A stretch of DNA of 64,000 bases, from NCBI RefSeq assembly GCF_003073045.1, contig NC_037593.1, positions 21,450,720-21,514,719 of the forward strand, written 5' to 3'. How positions within the stretch are numbered: the first letter of the stretch is position 1; every line of letters begins with the position of its first letter. Below are positions 53,700-64,000 of this stretch, piece after piece. The notes beneath the pieces are model-generated. The model saw nothing but the letters and a program-made list of their open reading frames with translations, had not been told where the DNA came from and made no database searches. The DNA comes from Pomacea canaliculata. Taxonomy: Eukaryota > Mollusca > Gastropoda > Architaenioglossa > Ampullariidae. A program made the position numbers and the translations under genes.

Positions 53700-56615
53700 T
53701 CGGCCTAGAAACAGTTACATAGCTGGTAGCACTAGGTCTACATACTACCTCTGCCATTGCAGTATATAATCAGTTCAATAGTGACTCCTTTGTTTTGTCT
53801 TTTGTGTTGTCGCCAGCCAAGCAAGCGTGACCATCGTACCGAGCTGGCTATGCTGATGATAAAACAGTTTAATTAGACTTGTTCTTACATGTTCTTGGCA
53901 GCCATTGGACTCAACACGCGATGTGTCGGTCTTGAATGACTGTAGAGTGTAAGAGCAGCTTTGGATACAGATCCTCAGCAGTTTGTATAGTTTGTCTTTA
54001 TTAACAAGTTGGACGATTTGCAATTAGAGTTGGCTGCTTCTGTGGGTTGTCATCGACCGTTCAGTTTGTACAGCACTGTTTTGCACAGATGAGCACCACA
54101 GGTAGACTGCAGTATTGATATGACTGTATTATAACAAAGTGCACATGGCCAACTCTGTTGTGTCTCGGAGTGTCGCCCACAGCTACATACCACAGGAACA
54201 ATCCCTATCAGCAAGAATTCGGGAATTAGTGATGGTGATAGTGGTGATAGTGGTTGGTTCATGTAGTACAGGAGGGACAATAGATGGGGAATGTGTAGAG
54301 TGTATGGCCTGAGAACACATCTATGCTGTCTGTAAATGCAGCAAAATAAAAAATTAAACATATAGCTGCTATCGCCTGCATTTAAATGTAGGAAAGGAAG
54401 AATAAAGCACTGCAACGCAGATACTGTTTCCTGTCGTTTAATGTGGGACTGGGATAATAAAACACTGGTATGCAGCTAGGGCTGTTCCTGCCAAATTTAG
54501 CGACGACTGAACCGAAAAATGTTGATATTAGTTTTCAACCGCCACCCGCCACACACACGTCGCCACATATGAGATGCGTTATGACTGTTAACCTTGCCAG
54601 ACGAGAGGTCAATTTTGCACGTTCTTTTCAACTGATGGAGGTCAGTGGAAGTATTTTCTCTCGTCATCTGACGTCATTGTGGCCGGATTGTGTATCGCTC
54701 AGTTCTCAATTTTACAGTTTGGCCAGTTGCCTCCGTCTGGCTGACCTTCAGTGGTTGTACCTGCATGAGTACTGCAATCTCCAATAGTAGTTTTCTAAAA
54801 AACTTCGCCTAATTAATTTCCTTCTAATCCAGTGAGCTTAATTTCCCATGTGTAAGTTGTGCTGCTTGTCTATATTTACGGCATACAACGATGACAAAAA
54901 CTGAAGAGGATGAACTTGTTTCTATTTCCTGTGTTATGAGTAAGAAACTGTGTGTTTCATGGGAAAATCTTCGAGAGCTTACAGACTTTCTCTAAGTTTA
55001 TGGACACGAAAGGCAAACTGACAGCGATTCGTACAAATCATAACAATAATAATAACAGTTGCCAAATATCTGAGCCGACGTTCCTTTTCAAAGCTATATC
55101 GGATTTTTGCTAGAATGCGAAGGGGAAAATGCACACTTTCAATGCAAGACCTGCAAGAGGACGGCTCCATGACAGTTTGCACATCTAGCGAGGGACAATA
55201 CCGGGGAAAGGTAACGTGGCGTAAGAAAAGCTGTTCGACTAGCTTAGGCAAGCTGTGTGTTTGTATTATGGGGTCGTGAAAGCACGCCAACTTTTCACGA
55301 CACATCTATAGATAGCTCACTCGGCCATTATTGTCACCTCTAGCCACTGACTGGAAAAGGATGTGAAACCATTTCGCTAAAATCCGCTTTCACCGGCCAG
55401 TGGCACATTCAAGATGGAGTTCGTGCAGACTGAACGGCTAGCAACCGCGCAACGGCGACAGTTTCCCACGCATGTCCTACACTAAAACTGCCTGCTTGTG
55501 TCTTGCACAGATAACTTGTTAAAGTCAAGGTATGACATATGAACAGAACATTTGTCAGAAATCTCTTTTAGACATCTTGTCATATATCGAGATAGCGTTT
55601 CATTTTTTTCCCTGCGTCTGCATATCTGTTGCCTGCCGGCTTATGCTCATTGTAAGTTTGGAATGGCTGAGGAGAAAGCTCAGCTCGTGACATCCGACAC
55701 ATGCCTAGATGGGTATGGGAAGACATTACTTGTTTATTAATTTCTGGGATATTTCTGGTCCTAATATCGCATTTAGATCCTCGATAATATATCACTTTCT
55801 GTTTTGTCTCCGTCTTCTCTTTCTTTCCTCCCCCACCCATAACCTTTTTCCTTTTTTTTTTTTTTTGACTCATGCTCTTTTTTCCCGCCAACATTTGTTT
55901 CTAGAAGAACATCTGTTTTCACATCCTCGGAATCTCTCGCATTCCTGTAGTTCATTTCCTTGTCTTAAATATCACATCACAGTATCAGTGAAAACTACAT
56001 CACATAAGTATCCTGTCAAACTACTGATTATCTTGTAATTATGCAGGAGTTGTTGACCGAAATATTTAGCAAGACACCCAAAACAATAACAGGTTTTGCG
56101 TTATTGCTGTGTGTGTAAAAATATCAAAACTGTGTTTTAGTTTGTCAGTACTGAATGAGACAGCACACTGCAAAGTTGTATGTTAACTATACTCTACATG
56201 GAGGAAAGCATAGTGATGTTACATCATCTACTGTATAGAAAAACCAATATCAGAAATAGTTTGCTTTTAAATCTGTTGTTTGGAGATACCTCAGTGGGCT
56301 GTGTGTTTCTGTTATCCGTCGTGTAGTTAGAACGTGTACTATTGCTGTCTGTCGTGTAGACAGATCGTGTATTGCTGCTGTCTGTCGTTTAGTTAGATCA
56401 CGAACTTATATTACTGGACTGCCGGCTGACGATTTTTTCCAGTTAACTACTAAGACAAGGCAGGTGTGTACAAGCTTCCGGTTTAGTCACATTCATTGTT
56501 TAGGCTCGCCGAGACTAACAGCGGAGAACTTTGCAAGAAGCTAAGGGTTGGTCTCGGCAGACAGCACTCCACCTATACACCTCCGTGGTTAGACTATGTA
56601 TTACTGTTGTCTGAT
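53700..56615. other. No gene recognised
   Basis: AT-rich, probably intronic or upstream sequence of the WIP-family gene on plus. Missing N-terminal exons of that gene (including its WH2 motif) should lie upstream but I could not find them. A poly-T run lies at 55,851-55,866. Confidence 0.4.
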
Positions 56616-56621
56616 GTGCAG

Positions 56622-56813
56622 TTAGAGAAAATACTCATCTCACAATGAATGTCGGTTCTGCTGCGCCACCTCCGCCCCTGCCTCCCAGACCAAACGTCAT
56701 GCCGGAACTTCCCAGACTGCCCCCAACCGGCAACAGAAGAAAGAGCTCCACCCCTGAACATCCTCCAGAGCCGCCGCGCAGAGTGTCTTCTTTATCCACT
56801 ACAAGCATCGATG
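56622..56813 (+). CDS. WIP/verprolin-family protein, proline-rich exon
   Basis: 192 nt from acceptor gatgtgcag to donor GATG|GTAAGT, phase 1 to 1. It contains an internal Met at 56,645 that could be an alternative start. It reads GSAAPPPPLPPRPNVMPELP, RLPPTGNRRKSSTPEHPPEP, then PRRVSSLSTTSID. The PPPPLPPRP cores are SH3/profilin-binding motifs. It joins exon 57,483-57,587 in phase to place DDFEARF after the proline-rich part, as in WIP. WIP-family proteins bind WASP/N-WASP and actin and control filopodia and endocytosis. Confidence 0.75.
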
Positions 56814-57337
56814 GTAAGTTGCTGCTGGTGGGACAGACTGGACGCCTGCTGTGTGAACTGAACCTGTCCTCTGCATGACTTGGAGTCATCAGCAGCAGCT
56901 TTTATCTTCTTTAACATCGCTAAACGTGGCCCACTGTGATAGCTACACTGTGTCGGGATCTGTATTTTAAATATTTGTTTTTCTTATGGCTATATCTATC
57001 TATCTTTCTTTTCCGTCACTTTTTCTACATATGGACAATTAGCGCCCCTGTAATCGGCTACACTTTCACCTTCTGAAGCTTATATTACAGTAATTGACAG
57101 AGATTTTACAATTAACAAATCCTGAGGCAGTCTACAGGAAAGGTAATTACAACAGGGTATACAATGAATTACATATAATGAATCAGACTCGAAAACTATC
57201 AAGATTTGAGTGTACGAGTGATGCCTGTCGTGTTCACACGTGATCGTGCATACACCACATGAGATTCACAACGCAAAACAGCTTCACACTTACTGATTAG
57301 ATGCATATGTACGCACGTCTGCTATGGAGACCCATTA

Positions 57338-57344
57338 TTTTATT

Positions 57345-57402
<58 letters not shown>

Positions 57403-57412
57403 CGTCGTCGTC
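57338..57412. repeat. GTT microsatellite ending in GTC units
   Basis: About 20 TTG/GTT triplets followed by three GTC triplets, in the intron of the WIP-family gene. The Leu/Cys-rich frames over it are artefacts. Confidence 0.95.
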
Positions 57413-57482
57413 GTTGTTACTTTCAGTATCCATTATTTTGTCATTTTCAGCATTATATTATATTATCACCATCTTGTTTCAG

Positions 57483-57587
57483 ATTTTGAAGCACGGTTCC
57501 AGTTTCATTCTGAAGCGACGTTTCCGCAGCCAGAAGCGTTTTCTAACGGAAAGAAAACTTACTCAAGCGTCGTGGCCAAGACCCAAA
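57483..57587 (+). CDS. WIP-family WASP-binding exon
   Basis: 105 nt, acceptor cttgtttcag, donor CAAA|GTAATA, phase 1 to 1. It reads (D)FEARFQFHSEATFPQPEAF, then SNGKKTYSSVVAKTQ. The spacing W/F-E-x-R-F-x-FH......P.P......K.Y.S..A is the conserved WASP-EVH1-binding segment of WIP proteins. The next donor downstream (AAG|GTTATT) would also fit the consensus but gives the wrong phase for the last exon. Confidence 0.82.
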
Positions 57588-57624
57588 GTAATAAGGTTAT
57601 TTTCACTGGTTTTAGTGGGAAAAG

Positions 57625-57850
57625 GGATAGCCGAGTGGCTAGAGCACGGGTGTCGGAGGTGGAGGAGCTCACGCTAGCTGGGTGGGCGCGGCATACTTCT
57701 CTCCGGCTCCCATGTTGACTCAGGGGTTAAATGGGTCATAGAGGTTTGGGGAAGAAAAAGGCAACGAGAGATACGAGGCAGGTACAGCTCATGAGAACAA
57801 AGCGACCTCTAATATCACACGACCAGAATGTTAAGAGACAGTTATCTTGA
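57625..57850 (+). mobile_element. tRNA-derived SINE
   Basis: The head GGGATAGCCGAGTGGCTAGA is a tRNA-like A box. The body ends in ATTTTGATC-rich sequence. In the intron before the last WIP-family exon. Confidence 0.6.
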
Positions 57851-58117
57851 GAACAAGCGTTACATAGGAATGTCGGGCGGACCCTATGGCACTGTCAGCA
57901 CATGCTGTCCTTCCCCAGTCTCTGCTCACAGACAATATACGATTGACTAGCAAGCACATGGCATTTAAAATATTACATTTTGATCAAGTATATCATGGAG
58001 TATAGTAAAACTCACTTGTCATCATTAATATGACTAACTTGAAAAATTGTATAAATCCCATCATGTATGCTTGGTCATACAGTGCGTAAAGTTCGGTTCC
58101 TTCCCCGATAGGACATA

Positions 58118-58182
58118 CAGGGCCGGCTGCCTTAACAGTTGCTGGCTCGGCGTAAAACATCGATTCCCCACACCCCCATATG
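58118..58182 (+). repeat. SINE tail fragment (same family as 62 kb)
   Basis: GTTGCTGGCTCGGCGTAAAA then CATCGATTCCCC matches the reverse complement of the tail of the SINE at 62,155-62,341. Confidence 0.75.
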
Positions 58183-58232
58183 ACAAGACTTTTCAGACTC
58201 TGTTTGTAACTGTTGCCGTTATTCTCTTGCAG

Positions 58233-58291
58233 CGATTAAACCATCATCTCCACCTCCTCCTCAGCCTCCTCCTCGACCCCCACCGCGATGA
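58233..58291 (+). CDS. WIP-family protein, last exon and stop
   Basis: Acceptor attctcttgcag. The two first bases complete a Thr codon (a+cg), then IKPSSPPPPQPPPRPPPR and TGA at 58,289-58,291. Vertebrate WIP proteins also finish with a short proline-rich run ending in Arg just after the WASP-binding segment, so end and order agree. Confidence 0.8.
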
Positions 58292-59405
58292 GCATCGATG
58301 GTCTGGTGCAGGAGCCAGCATGATGGACGTTGTGTGGATGTGGGATATATGTATATGGACAGAATACTTGTCCCTGTAAGCAACTGTTGTGTGTGGTGCT
58401 GCTTTGACAAACACTCTCCACAGCAGCAACGGCGAGTGGCGAGAAATCGGGACAAAGGTTTAAACCGATAACGACATCTCGATTTAAAAACCCATGGATT
58501 TCTGCGTCTATCAAAGACAACAACAGTCTGTTTCTACAATCGTGTCTGTTTAATTTAAAGCTGCATTGTGTGACAATTTCAAGGAAACAAATGTTAGTAA
58601 ACACTGTGACAATTTACAATTTGGTGTTAAGGGCATGGAGTGCGGTTCAACTGCAAGTACTTCATGCTTGAAGTAATCAAAATATCAGTTATTCTTGCAC
58701 TGGATACAAACTAAAGTCAAATTAAATAATGCATTTTAACTCACTGGCACTAGTAAGACTTCATTAAGGTACAGTCACTAGTAAAACGAAGACTTTATTA
58801 AAGGCATCGCAATTCCACAGCAATAAGCATCTCAACATGTTCGCTGTCGCAATCGTTACCTGTAAGGAAAATCAGTGCCTTCTAGAAATAAAGTGTGGTG
58901 CTTTTATCATCAACATCTTCCTGATTTCAGATGTATATGAAATCGCTACAGCTTGTGGCTTTATTTAATGTTGCAATGTACATATGCAGATGCCTACTAA
59001 ACCACCCAAGGCCATGACGTTCATAGACGAAGGGTTTCTTCAACAACAGATGTAAGCCAAAGGGTCAATAGCATTGAAGACCACCAGGCAATACCACCTC
59101 CGAGGTAAATCACTACTGCGCACATTTCGCGTGTCTTCGCCACTTTCACTAGCCCGTATATTGGACTAAGGGAAATGGTCCAAGCTTGTCAGTCTGTACG
59201 TTGAATGGAAATGCGACAAGACACAAAGCCTTTACAACACATGGTCACGCCTGTAATCATGCTTACTTTCACAGACCCACTTCTACATTCTTAGAATACT
59301 CTCTTGAGAGCACAGAACTTGCAATAATAATAATAATAACAACAACAACAACAATAATAATAATAAGCCTCAGTGATTCTTCTGAGATTGTATCCCTCCT
59401 GATGC
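58292..59405 (+). other. Probable 3' UTR of the WIP-family gene; otherwise nothing
   Basis: Candidate polyadenylation signal AATAAA at 58,887-58,892, about 600 nt after the stop. An AAT/AAC microsatellite lies at 59,322-59,365. Confidence 0.45.
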
Positions 59406-59411
59406 CCGTAA

Positions 59412-59488
59412 CTATGTCACTACAAAATTAGACACAACTTACACAAGTCATCTCAGCCTGAGATGTGTCTAATTTTGTAATGACATAG
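59412..59488. repeat. Near-perfect 25-bp hairpin
   Basis: The left arm (59,412-59,436) starts CTATGTCACTACAAAATTAG and the right arm (59,464-59,488) is its complement with one mismatch. The loop is 27 nt. Could be a foldback transposon remnant or a small-RNA precursor. Confidence 0.9.
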
Positions 59489-62143
59489 TATTCTCAACCA
59501 TAAAGTCAGGCAGTGCAGACTGCATCAAGATTACAACAGATCTGCCGAATCGCTGTGCAAATCGTACATTAGTGGTGAAAGCATGTTATGCAAAGTTTTG
59601 AGTGTAGTTGAGGGTGAGGATGTCCGTGGAGAGAGTTGCTGTGTTCACATTTACCTTTCTCTGTGACTACATATTGCGAGTGTTCAAATAATATACCTGT
59701 CTGCTTTTCAATCTTTAGATAACGCGGGATGTTTTATCAAACTTCTCCGTGTCTGCATGATGCGGAGTGTTGATCTGTTTGTACTCACCGCATGTAACAC
59801 GCACGGTCCAACACATAGTTGCTGAGCAGAGACAAGCTGAGCTGCGTGCCCTACTGCATCCTCCCACCCACCTGCACCCCATGGCTTCAGTTCGATTGTT
59901 TATATTCTTAACAATCAACAGTTCACATTTGCCCTAAAGACGGAGTGAAGCAACGGCTTCCGTGCATGTTTCTTTACTCTCGGCTGTCGTTGATTATTGT
60001 TTGTAATTGTTTTTCCACCTGCTCCACCAGCGCTGGGAATGATGGGTCGGCTAAGAACAGGCATAAGTAACGTGATACGACGTCATCAGGCACCATTTGC
60101 ATCCCAACGATTTCACTTGCTTTAGGATGAGCCTTTGTAGGCAGCAGATAGCACTTCGTTGTTTTTGCCAGAAAGAAGCGTCTGAAACAGGAGTTTGTTG
60201 TCAACGTTTGTTATTGCTTCTCCCTAACCGTAGGATCACGACCACAAAGCAGTTAAAGTGTCATCTTTGTTCTGCGACAAACTTACTAATGCGATCGACA
60301 GTTGCAATAATCCGAAGAAATCTCCGAGACCTGAGTTTTTGTTATATTGGTACTTCCTGCTCACTGCAGACATTAAAATACCAAAACATACTTATTCAGC
60401 TGCCCCCTAAATGCTTACCTCAGCTAATACTCCCAGAGTTACCTCTCCTGATAAAACTGCAGCAGGTTGTCCTCTCACTTGATTCTTGTCAGCTGATTGC
60501 TGTCGTTTAAACAAATGCGGAAACAGTTTGATTCAGTCAACATTTCTTGCATGTCAGTCTATTTAGAGATTGATTAGGACTCCATATGGTTTCAAGCTAA
60601 AAGCCCACTTTATGCAAGTGGTTAATTTCAGTTATTCATGTTAAATCTGACATGTCGCCAGCCTGACAGAAATTAAAATGTGTTAAGCGTAATTAGAAAA
60701 ATTAAAATAGCTTGCCCTGATCGCAGAATTTGTGAATGCAACTTATCTTGATAGAAACTTAAAACCCTTCATTCGATACGCCTGCTATATTTTCAGCTGA
60801 TAGCTCAGTTAAGTGTGGTCAACAAGTTAACTTCTGAAAGTGGAGAAAAAGCTAACACAAGAGGAAACACTTATCGACATCTAACCATGACCTGCTCCTC
60901 GGTAACCTTCACAGGAAAGAACTTGGACAAAGTGTCTGCAGCCTCTGCGCACACACTGCTTCCTGTCTGCAATCTACTGCGACAGAATTTCACTCGAAAT
61001 CTTCTTGTACCATCCTAGGGGTGCAAACACATGGTTTTTTTTTAAATTTCAACTGAGTATTGTCTATCCTTCCGTATATCAGTCTCTTCGATCATGTCTC
61101 CCTGGTCTTGGACACTTCAGACACTAATCTACTGTCATATGGTCGACGTCTTCATGGAATTTCCGCAAGCACGAGTTTTACTTGTAATGTCTGTCGTTTC
61201 GACCGGGTGTCGGGGTGAAGATAAATAACACTTGGATGTAGATTTTATTGTTTAAAAAAACATAAAGTATATATATTATTATACGTGTATATTACACACA
61301 CACTTTATGAATTTTTGTATTACAATATAGTTAGATGCAAAGATTTGATTGTATACGTCAGTGCGCTGACAAACAATGCACTAGACACGTGCTGCTGCTC
61401 CAGACGAAAGGAGTAGAAAAAAGGAAAAGTAATAATTAAATGCCAAGTCTGTTCTATTTACCTTGTATTTATACATAAGGAGGAGGCTATCAGTCTTGCT
61501 TAGACCTCGCATCCACGCTCGCGCGGTCACTAAGGAATGGCTTTCCTGTCGACAGTATCACCCAGCACATAATTAGGAATATAGCTAGCTGCCTGTCTTA
61601 TCTTTGCTTGTATCACTGTTTATATGCATGTTTGCAAATGGTGAATGTGTTAATAAATAGCTCAACAGAATGAATAAAGGAAAGAAGCAGGAATGTAGTC
61701 TTCACCAGAATGCAGGATCCGTGGCAAATAACCAGATGCTCGGTGTCCGTAAGAGTCATCACCAGGCGCTGGCATGGCTTGTCACTGTAGTACTGCAACA
61801 TTCAGTGCTGTCCGTCAGTATTACAACATGCAATTTGGTCGTCACAGGCAGTAAAATTAAAATACTTAAAATTCATGATTTGAACAAAAAATCTTGACAT
61901 GATCGAAATGAATAACACTAGAATGTTTATTGACATTGTTTTTAACTTTTTTTAAAGGCGTAAAGGAAAAATGATAAACACTAAAAAATTAAATACTGAA
62001 ATATCAACCAAATTTAACGTTCAGTCTGTCTGGTGACTTGCTTGTTCTTTTTGAGCGGTCCAACAAAGCAAGTGCTAAGATATTTGTAAAATTGGCTGGG
62101 ACTCTGATCGAGGAACTAGGACGCTGTCTAGCAGCATTGTCCA
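59489..62143. other. No gene recognised
   Basis: Only short frames without splice context. AT repeats lie near 61,264-61,300. Confidence 0.45.
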
Positions 62144-62154
62144 ACGTTTCAGGG

Positions 62155-62341
62155 GGATGGGGAATCGGTGTTTTACGCTAAGCCAGCAACTAAGGCTATG
62201 TCACGGCCGGGCAGCCAGCCCTGTAAACAAATGCCATATGCAGAGAAAGAACAGCGTGCCCGAGACGAGAGCTGAACCCAGGGCAGCCAACCCTCACTGT
62301 ATTGGTGACAGGCGCTAACCGTTGCTCCACCGGACCGCCCG
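62155..62341 (-). mobile_element. tRNA-derived SINE with 11-bp TSD
   Basis: Flanked by ACGTTTCAGGG on both sides (62,144-62,154; 62,342-62,352). On minus the head GGTCCGGTGGAGCAACGG is tRNA-like with a B-box-like GGGTTCAGCTCTC about 50 nt later. The tail holds GTTGCTGGCTTAGCGTAAAA. Full-length reference copy for 19,670-19,999 and 58,118-58,182. Confidence 0.92.
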
Positions 62342-62359
62342 ACGTTTCAGGGAAACACC

Positions 62360-64000
62360 TGGAAAGAACGGGAGACTCTCGATCTGCTGTGACAACTGTC
62401 CATTTCGAATGGCTTAAAATAAGTGAGGGTAGTAGGACGAGCTGGAGTGACTGGGCATTGGACTGTAAATGTCTCAAAGGGTTGGTCTCCAGACGTGCTG
62501 GCTCTTGAAAAGACAGTGGTGGATGTATCACAATAAGGGCTCGTCAAATGGAAGGCAGGTTTTCAGAAACAAGAAAAGGATAGTTCTTTATTAGTCCAGC
62601 GTGTGCGAAGCTGATTTAAAGGGATTGTAAAGACAAAATAAAACTGCTTAGAATTTCGAAAAGAGTAGGATCAGTTTAAATCTCGTCTATTTTCGTGTCT
62701 GTTCACTGAAAAAAGTTGAATGTTTTATAGGATGTTGTGTTTAATAAGAGAAATTACACGGGACTCTTTCGTCCTCCGATGACGTCAACTCGACCCCAGT
62801 GTGAACTGATGCAATGAAATGGTTGAACATTGCTCATAGCCATCTTGACTGTCATCACTAATACACATCATTAACCCAGCTAACGACCCACCACCGATCA
62901 CTTGAATTCAAATCTTAACAATGACCGGCACTGCCTCTCCCTCGCTGACGTCACACAGCACGCCACAACCTTATCAGCACCATTACAGCCTTTACGTACC
63001 ATACCTTTAAATTCCGTCGCAAGATACGACCATCTGGTAATTGAACCTTGAATAAAAAAAAGGACCAGTGACTTCAATGACTTTTTTGGAAGCACTTATT
63101 GCTGGAAGAAAAGTTTCGTGCATATACCACATCACCAACAGTGACAATGATCTGTATTTTGCCTTGCGACCACTGTGCACGTAGTTCGATCTTCTGTTTT
63201 GGGACTTCTTTCTTACTTTTTTCTGCTTTTAGCTCTTTAGATTGTACTTTATTGAAGATGCTTGACTGGCATAAGAAACTAATGCAAACATTTGCTTTAC
63301 TGCTGCGTGTCGAAAAACGAGTTTCCTCTGTGTGTGTAAAGCCTGTTCATAATTAAACGTTTACAGCACGTAAGAATTTGTTTTTGAGATTGTTTCCACT
63401 GTATTCTCCTATACATCTAATATATAGAAATAAAAACTGTGAAACTGACGAAATGGTCTCGTTTTGACATTCTAGAACAATCTCTGAAGAAGCCCAATAA
63501 AGACTTTCGATCACTGCTTCTCACAAATAATAGACCTACAGCCATCTTAAACAAAAATAATAAAAATAAAAAAGCACATTTATTTAACCAACCAATAACC
63601 AACTTTATTTGTCCCAATGGGCAATTTAAATGGGAGGTGTGCTCTGTTTTCAAGATATATATATAAAAGTCATTACAATTAGAATGCAGTGGAATAGAGA
63701 TATTATTAAATTAAATTATTAGTATTATTAAATATAATTGATGAGGTTTCCGATCATTACTTCAAGAGATCTACTAATACGGCAGATTAAGCGTGCAGTA
63801 CCAGCAATAAAAGTATGCTAACCAAAACTTAACGCAAACTGAAGATGAACAAAAGACGTGAGAGTCACGTACACCATGAAGAGAGCCGATCGTCCAGAAA
63901 TGCTTGCTTGCTTGCTTTAAATGCATCTCGGATTTTATGGATGTTCGCCCAGTTGGTAGATAGTACTTACCAAATAAAATGAACTTACCTGATAAAACTG
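62360..64000. other. No gene recognised; LINE/SINE tail fragment at 63.6 kb
   Basis: The stretch 63,598-63,642 (ACCAACTTTATTTGTCCCAA, TGGGCAATTTAAATGGGA) repeats the fragment at 40,838-40,882 in the other orientation. The rest is AT-rich, with TATATA at 63,656-63,666. Confidence 0.5.

Noticed and set aside
57301..57677. Plus frames with long Leu or Cys runs
   Set aside because: They read through the GTT microsatellite; the real exon lies at 57,483-57,587 in another context.

Overview
The window is nuclear DNA of an animal. It has spliced genes with GT-AG introns, animal-specific proteins (a rhophilin-like BRO1 protein, a cadherin-repeat protein, a WIP/verprolin-family protein), many tRNA-derived SINEs and very many DNA transposons. 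The mix of CR1-like and endonuclease-type LINEs, a Gypsy element with a PNMA-like gag, and THAP/DDE4 and hAT elements fits a mollusc or another lophotrochozoan. That placement is inference; nothing here names a species. One scaffold gap (32,049-32,148) and many indels between repeat copies at 23-30 kb suggest a long-read assembly with residual errors.

Layout. 1-1.4 kb: last Ig-like strand and transmembrane exon of a receptor (minus). 2.3-3.8 kb: an 8-bp-TSD hAT MITE and tandem repeats. 4.8-5.6 kb: three phase-matched exons of a rhophilin-like gene (plus). 5.7-8.0 kb: a gutted hAT element holding a pogo-type MITE. 9.5-10.5 kb: 3' piece of a LINE. 10.5-20.4 kb: a decayed Gypsy/Ty3 element (minus: LTR, PBS, gag, then PR-RT-RNaseH-INT), split between gag and pol by about 4 kb that holds a THAP/DDE4 (ISL2EU-like) transposase, a tandem repeat and another hAT MITE. 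The Gypsy LTR carries a SINE, which itself carries a hAT MITE. 20.4-27.2 kb: five copies of a ~170 bp cassette in a 35-bp AT-rich minisatellite. Each cassette is, or was, a short minus-strand exon with splice sites, and it lies downstream of a phase-compatible exon at 27.0 kb.

27.3-31 kb: minisatellites, paired SINE copies and a CA-rich block that switches to a GT-rich block. 31.5-41.2 kb: twelve recognisable minus-strand exons of a secreted or membrane cadherin-repeat gene, from its signal peptide (41,173) downstream, with MITEs and a CR1-like LINE in its introns. 41.2-56.6 kb: mostly intergenic or intronic, with MITEs and minisatellites. 56.6-58.3 kb: the last three exons of a WIP-family (WASP-interacting) gene on plus. 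58.3-64 kb: repeats, one strong hairpin and a SINE with a clear TSD.

The host genes have no evident functional link. The most unusual structure is the repeated-exon array at 20.4-26.9 kb. Its phase structure means a transcript can keep frame with only one copy, and short inverted arms flank every copy.
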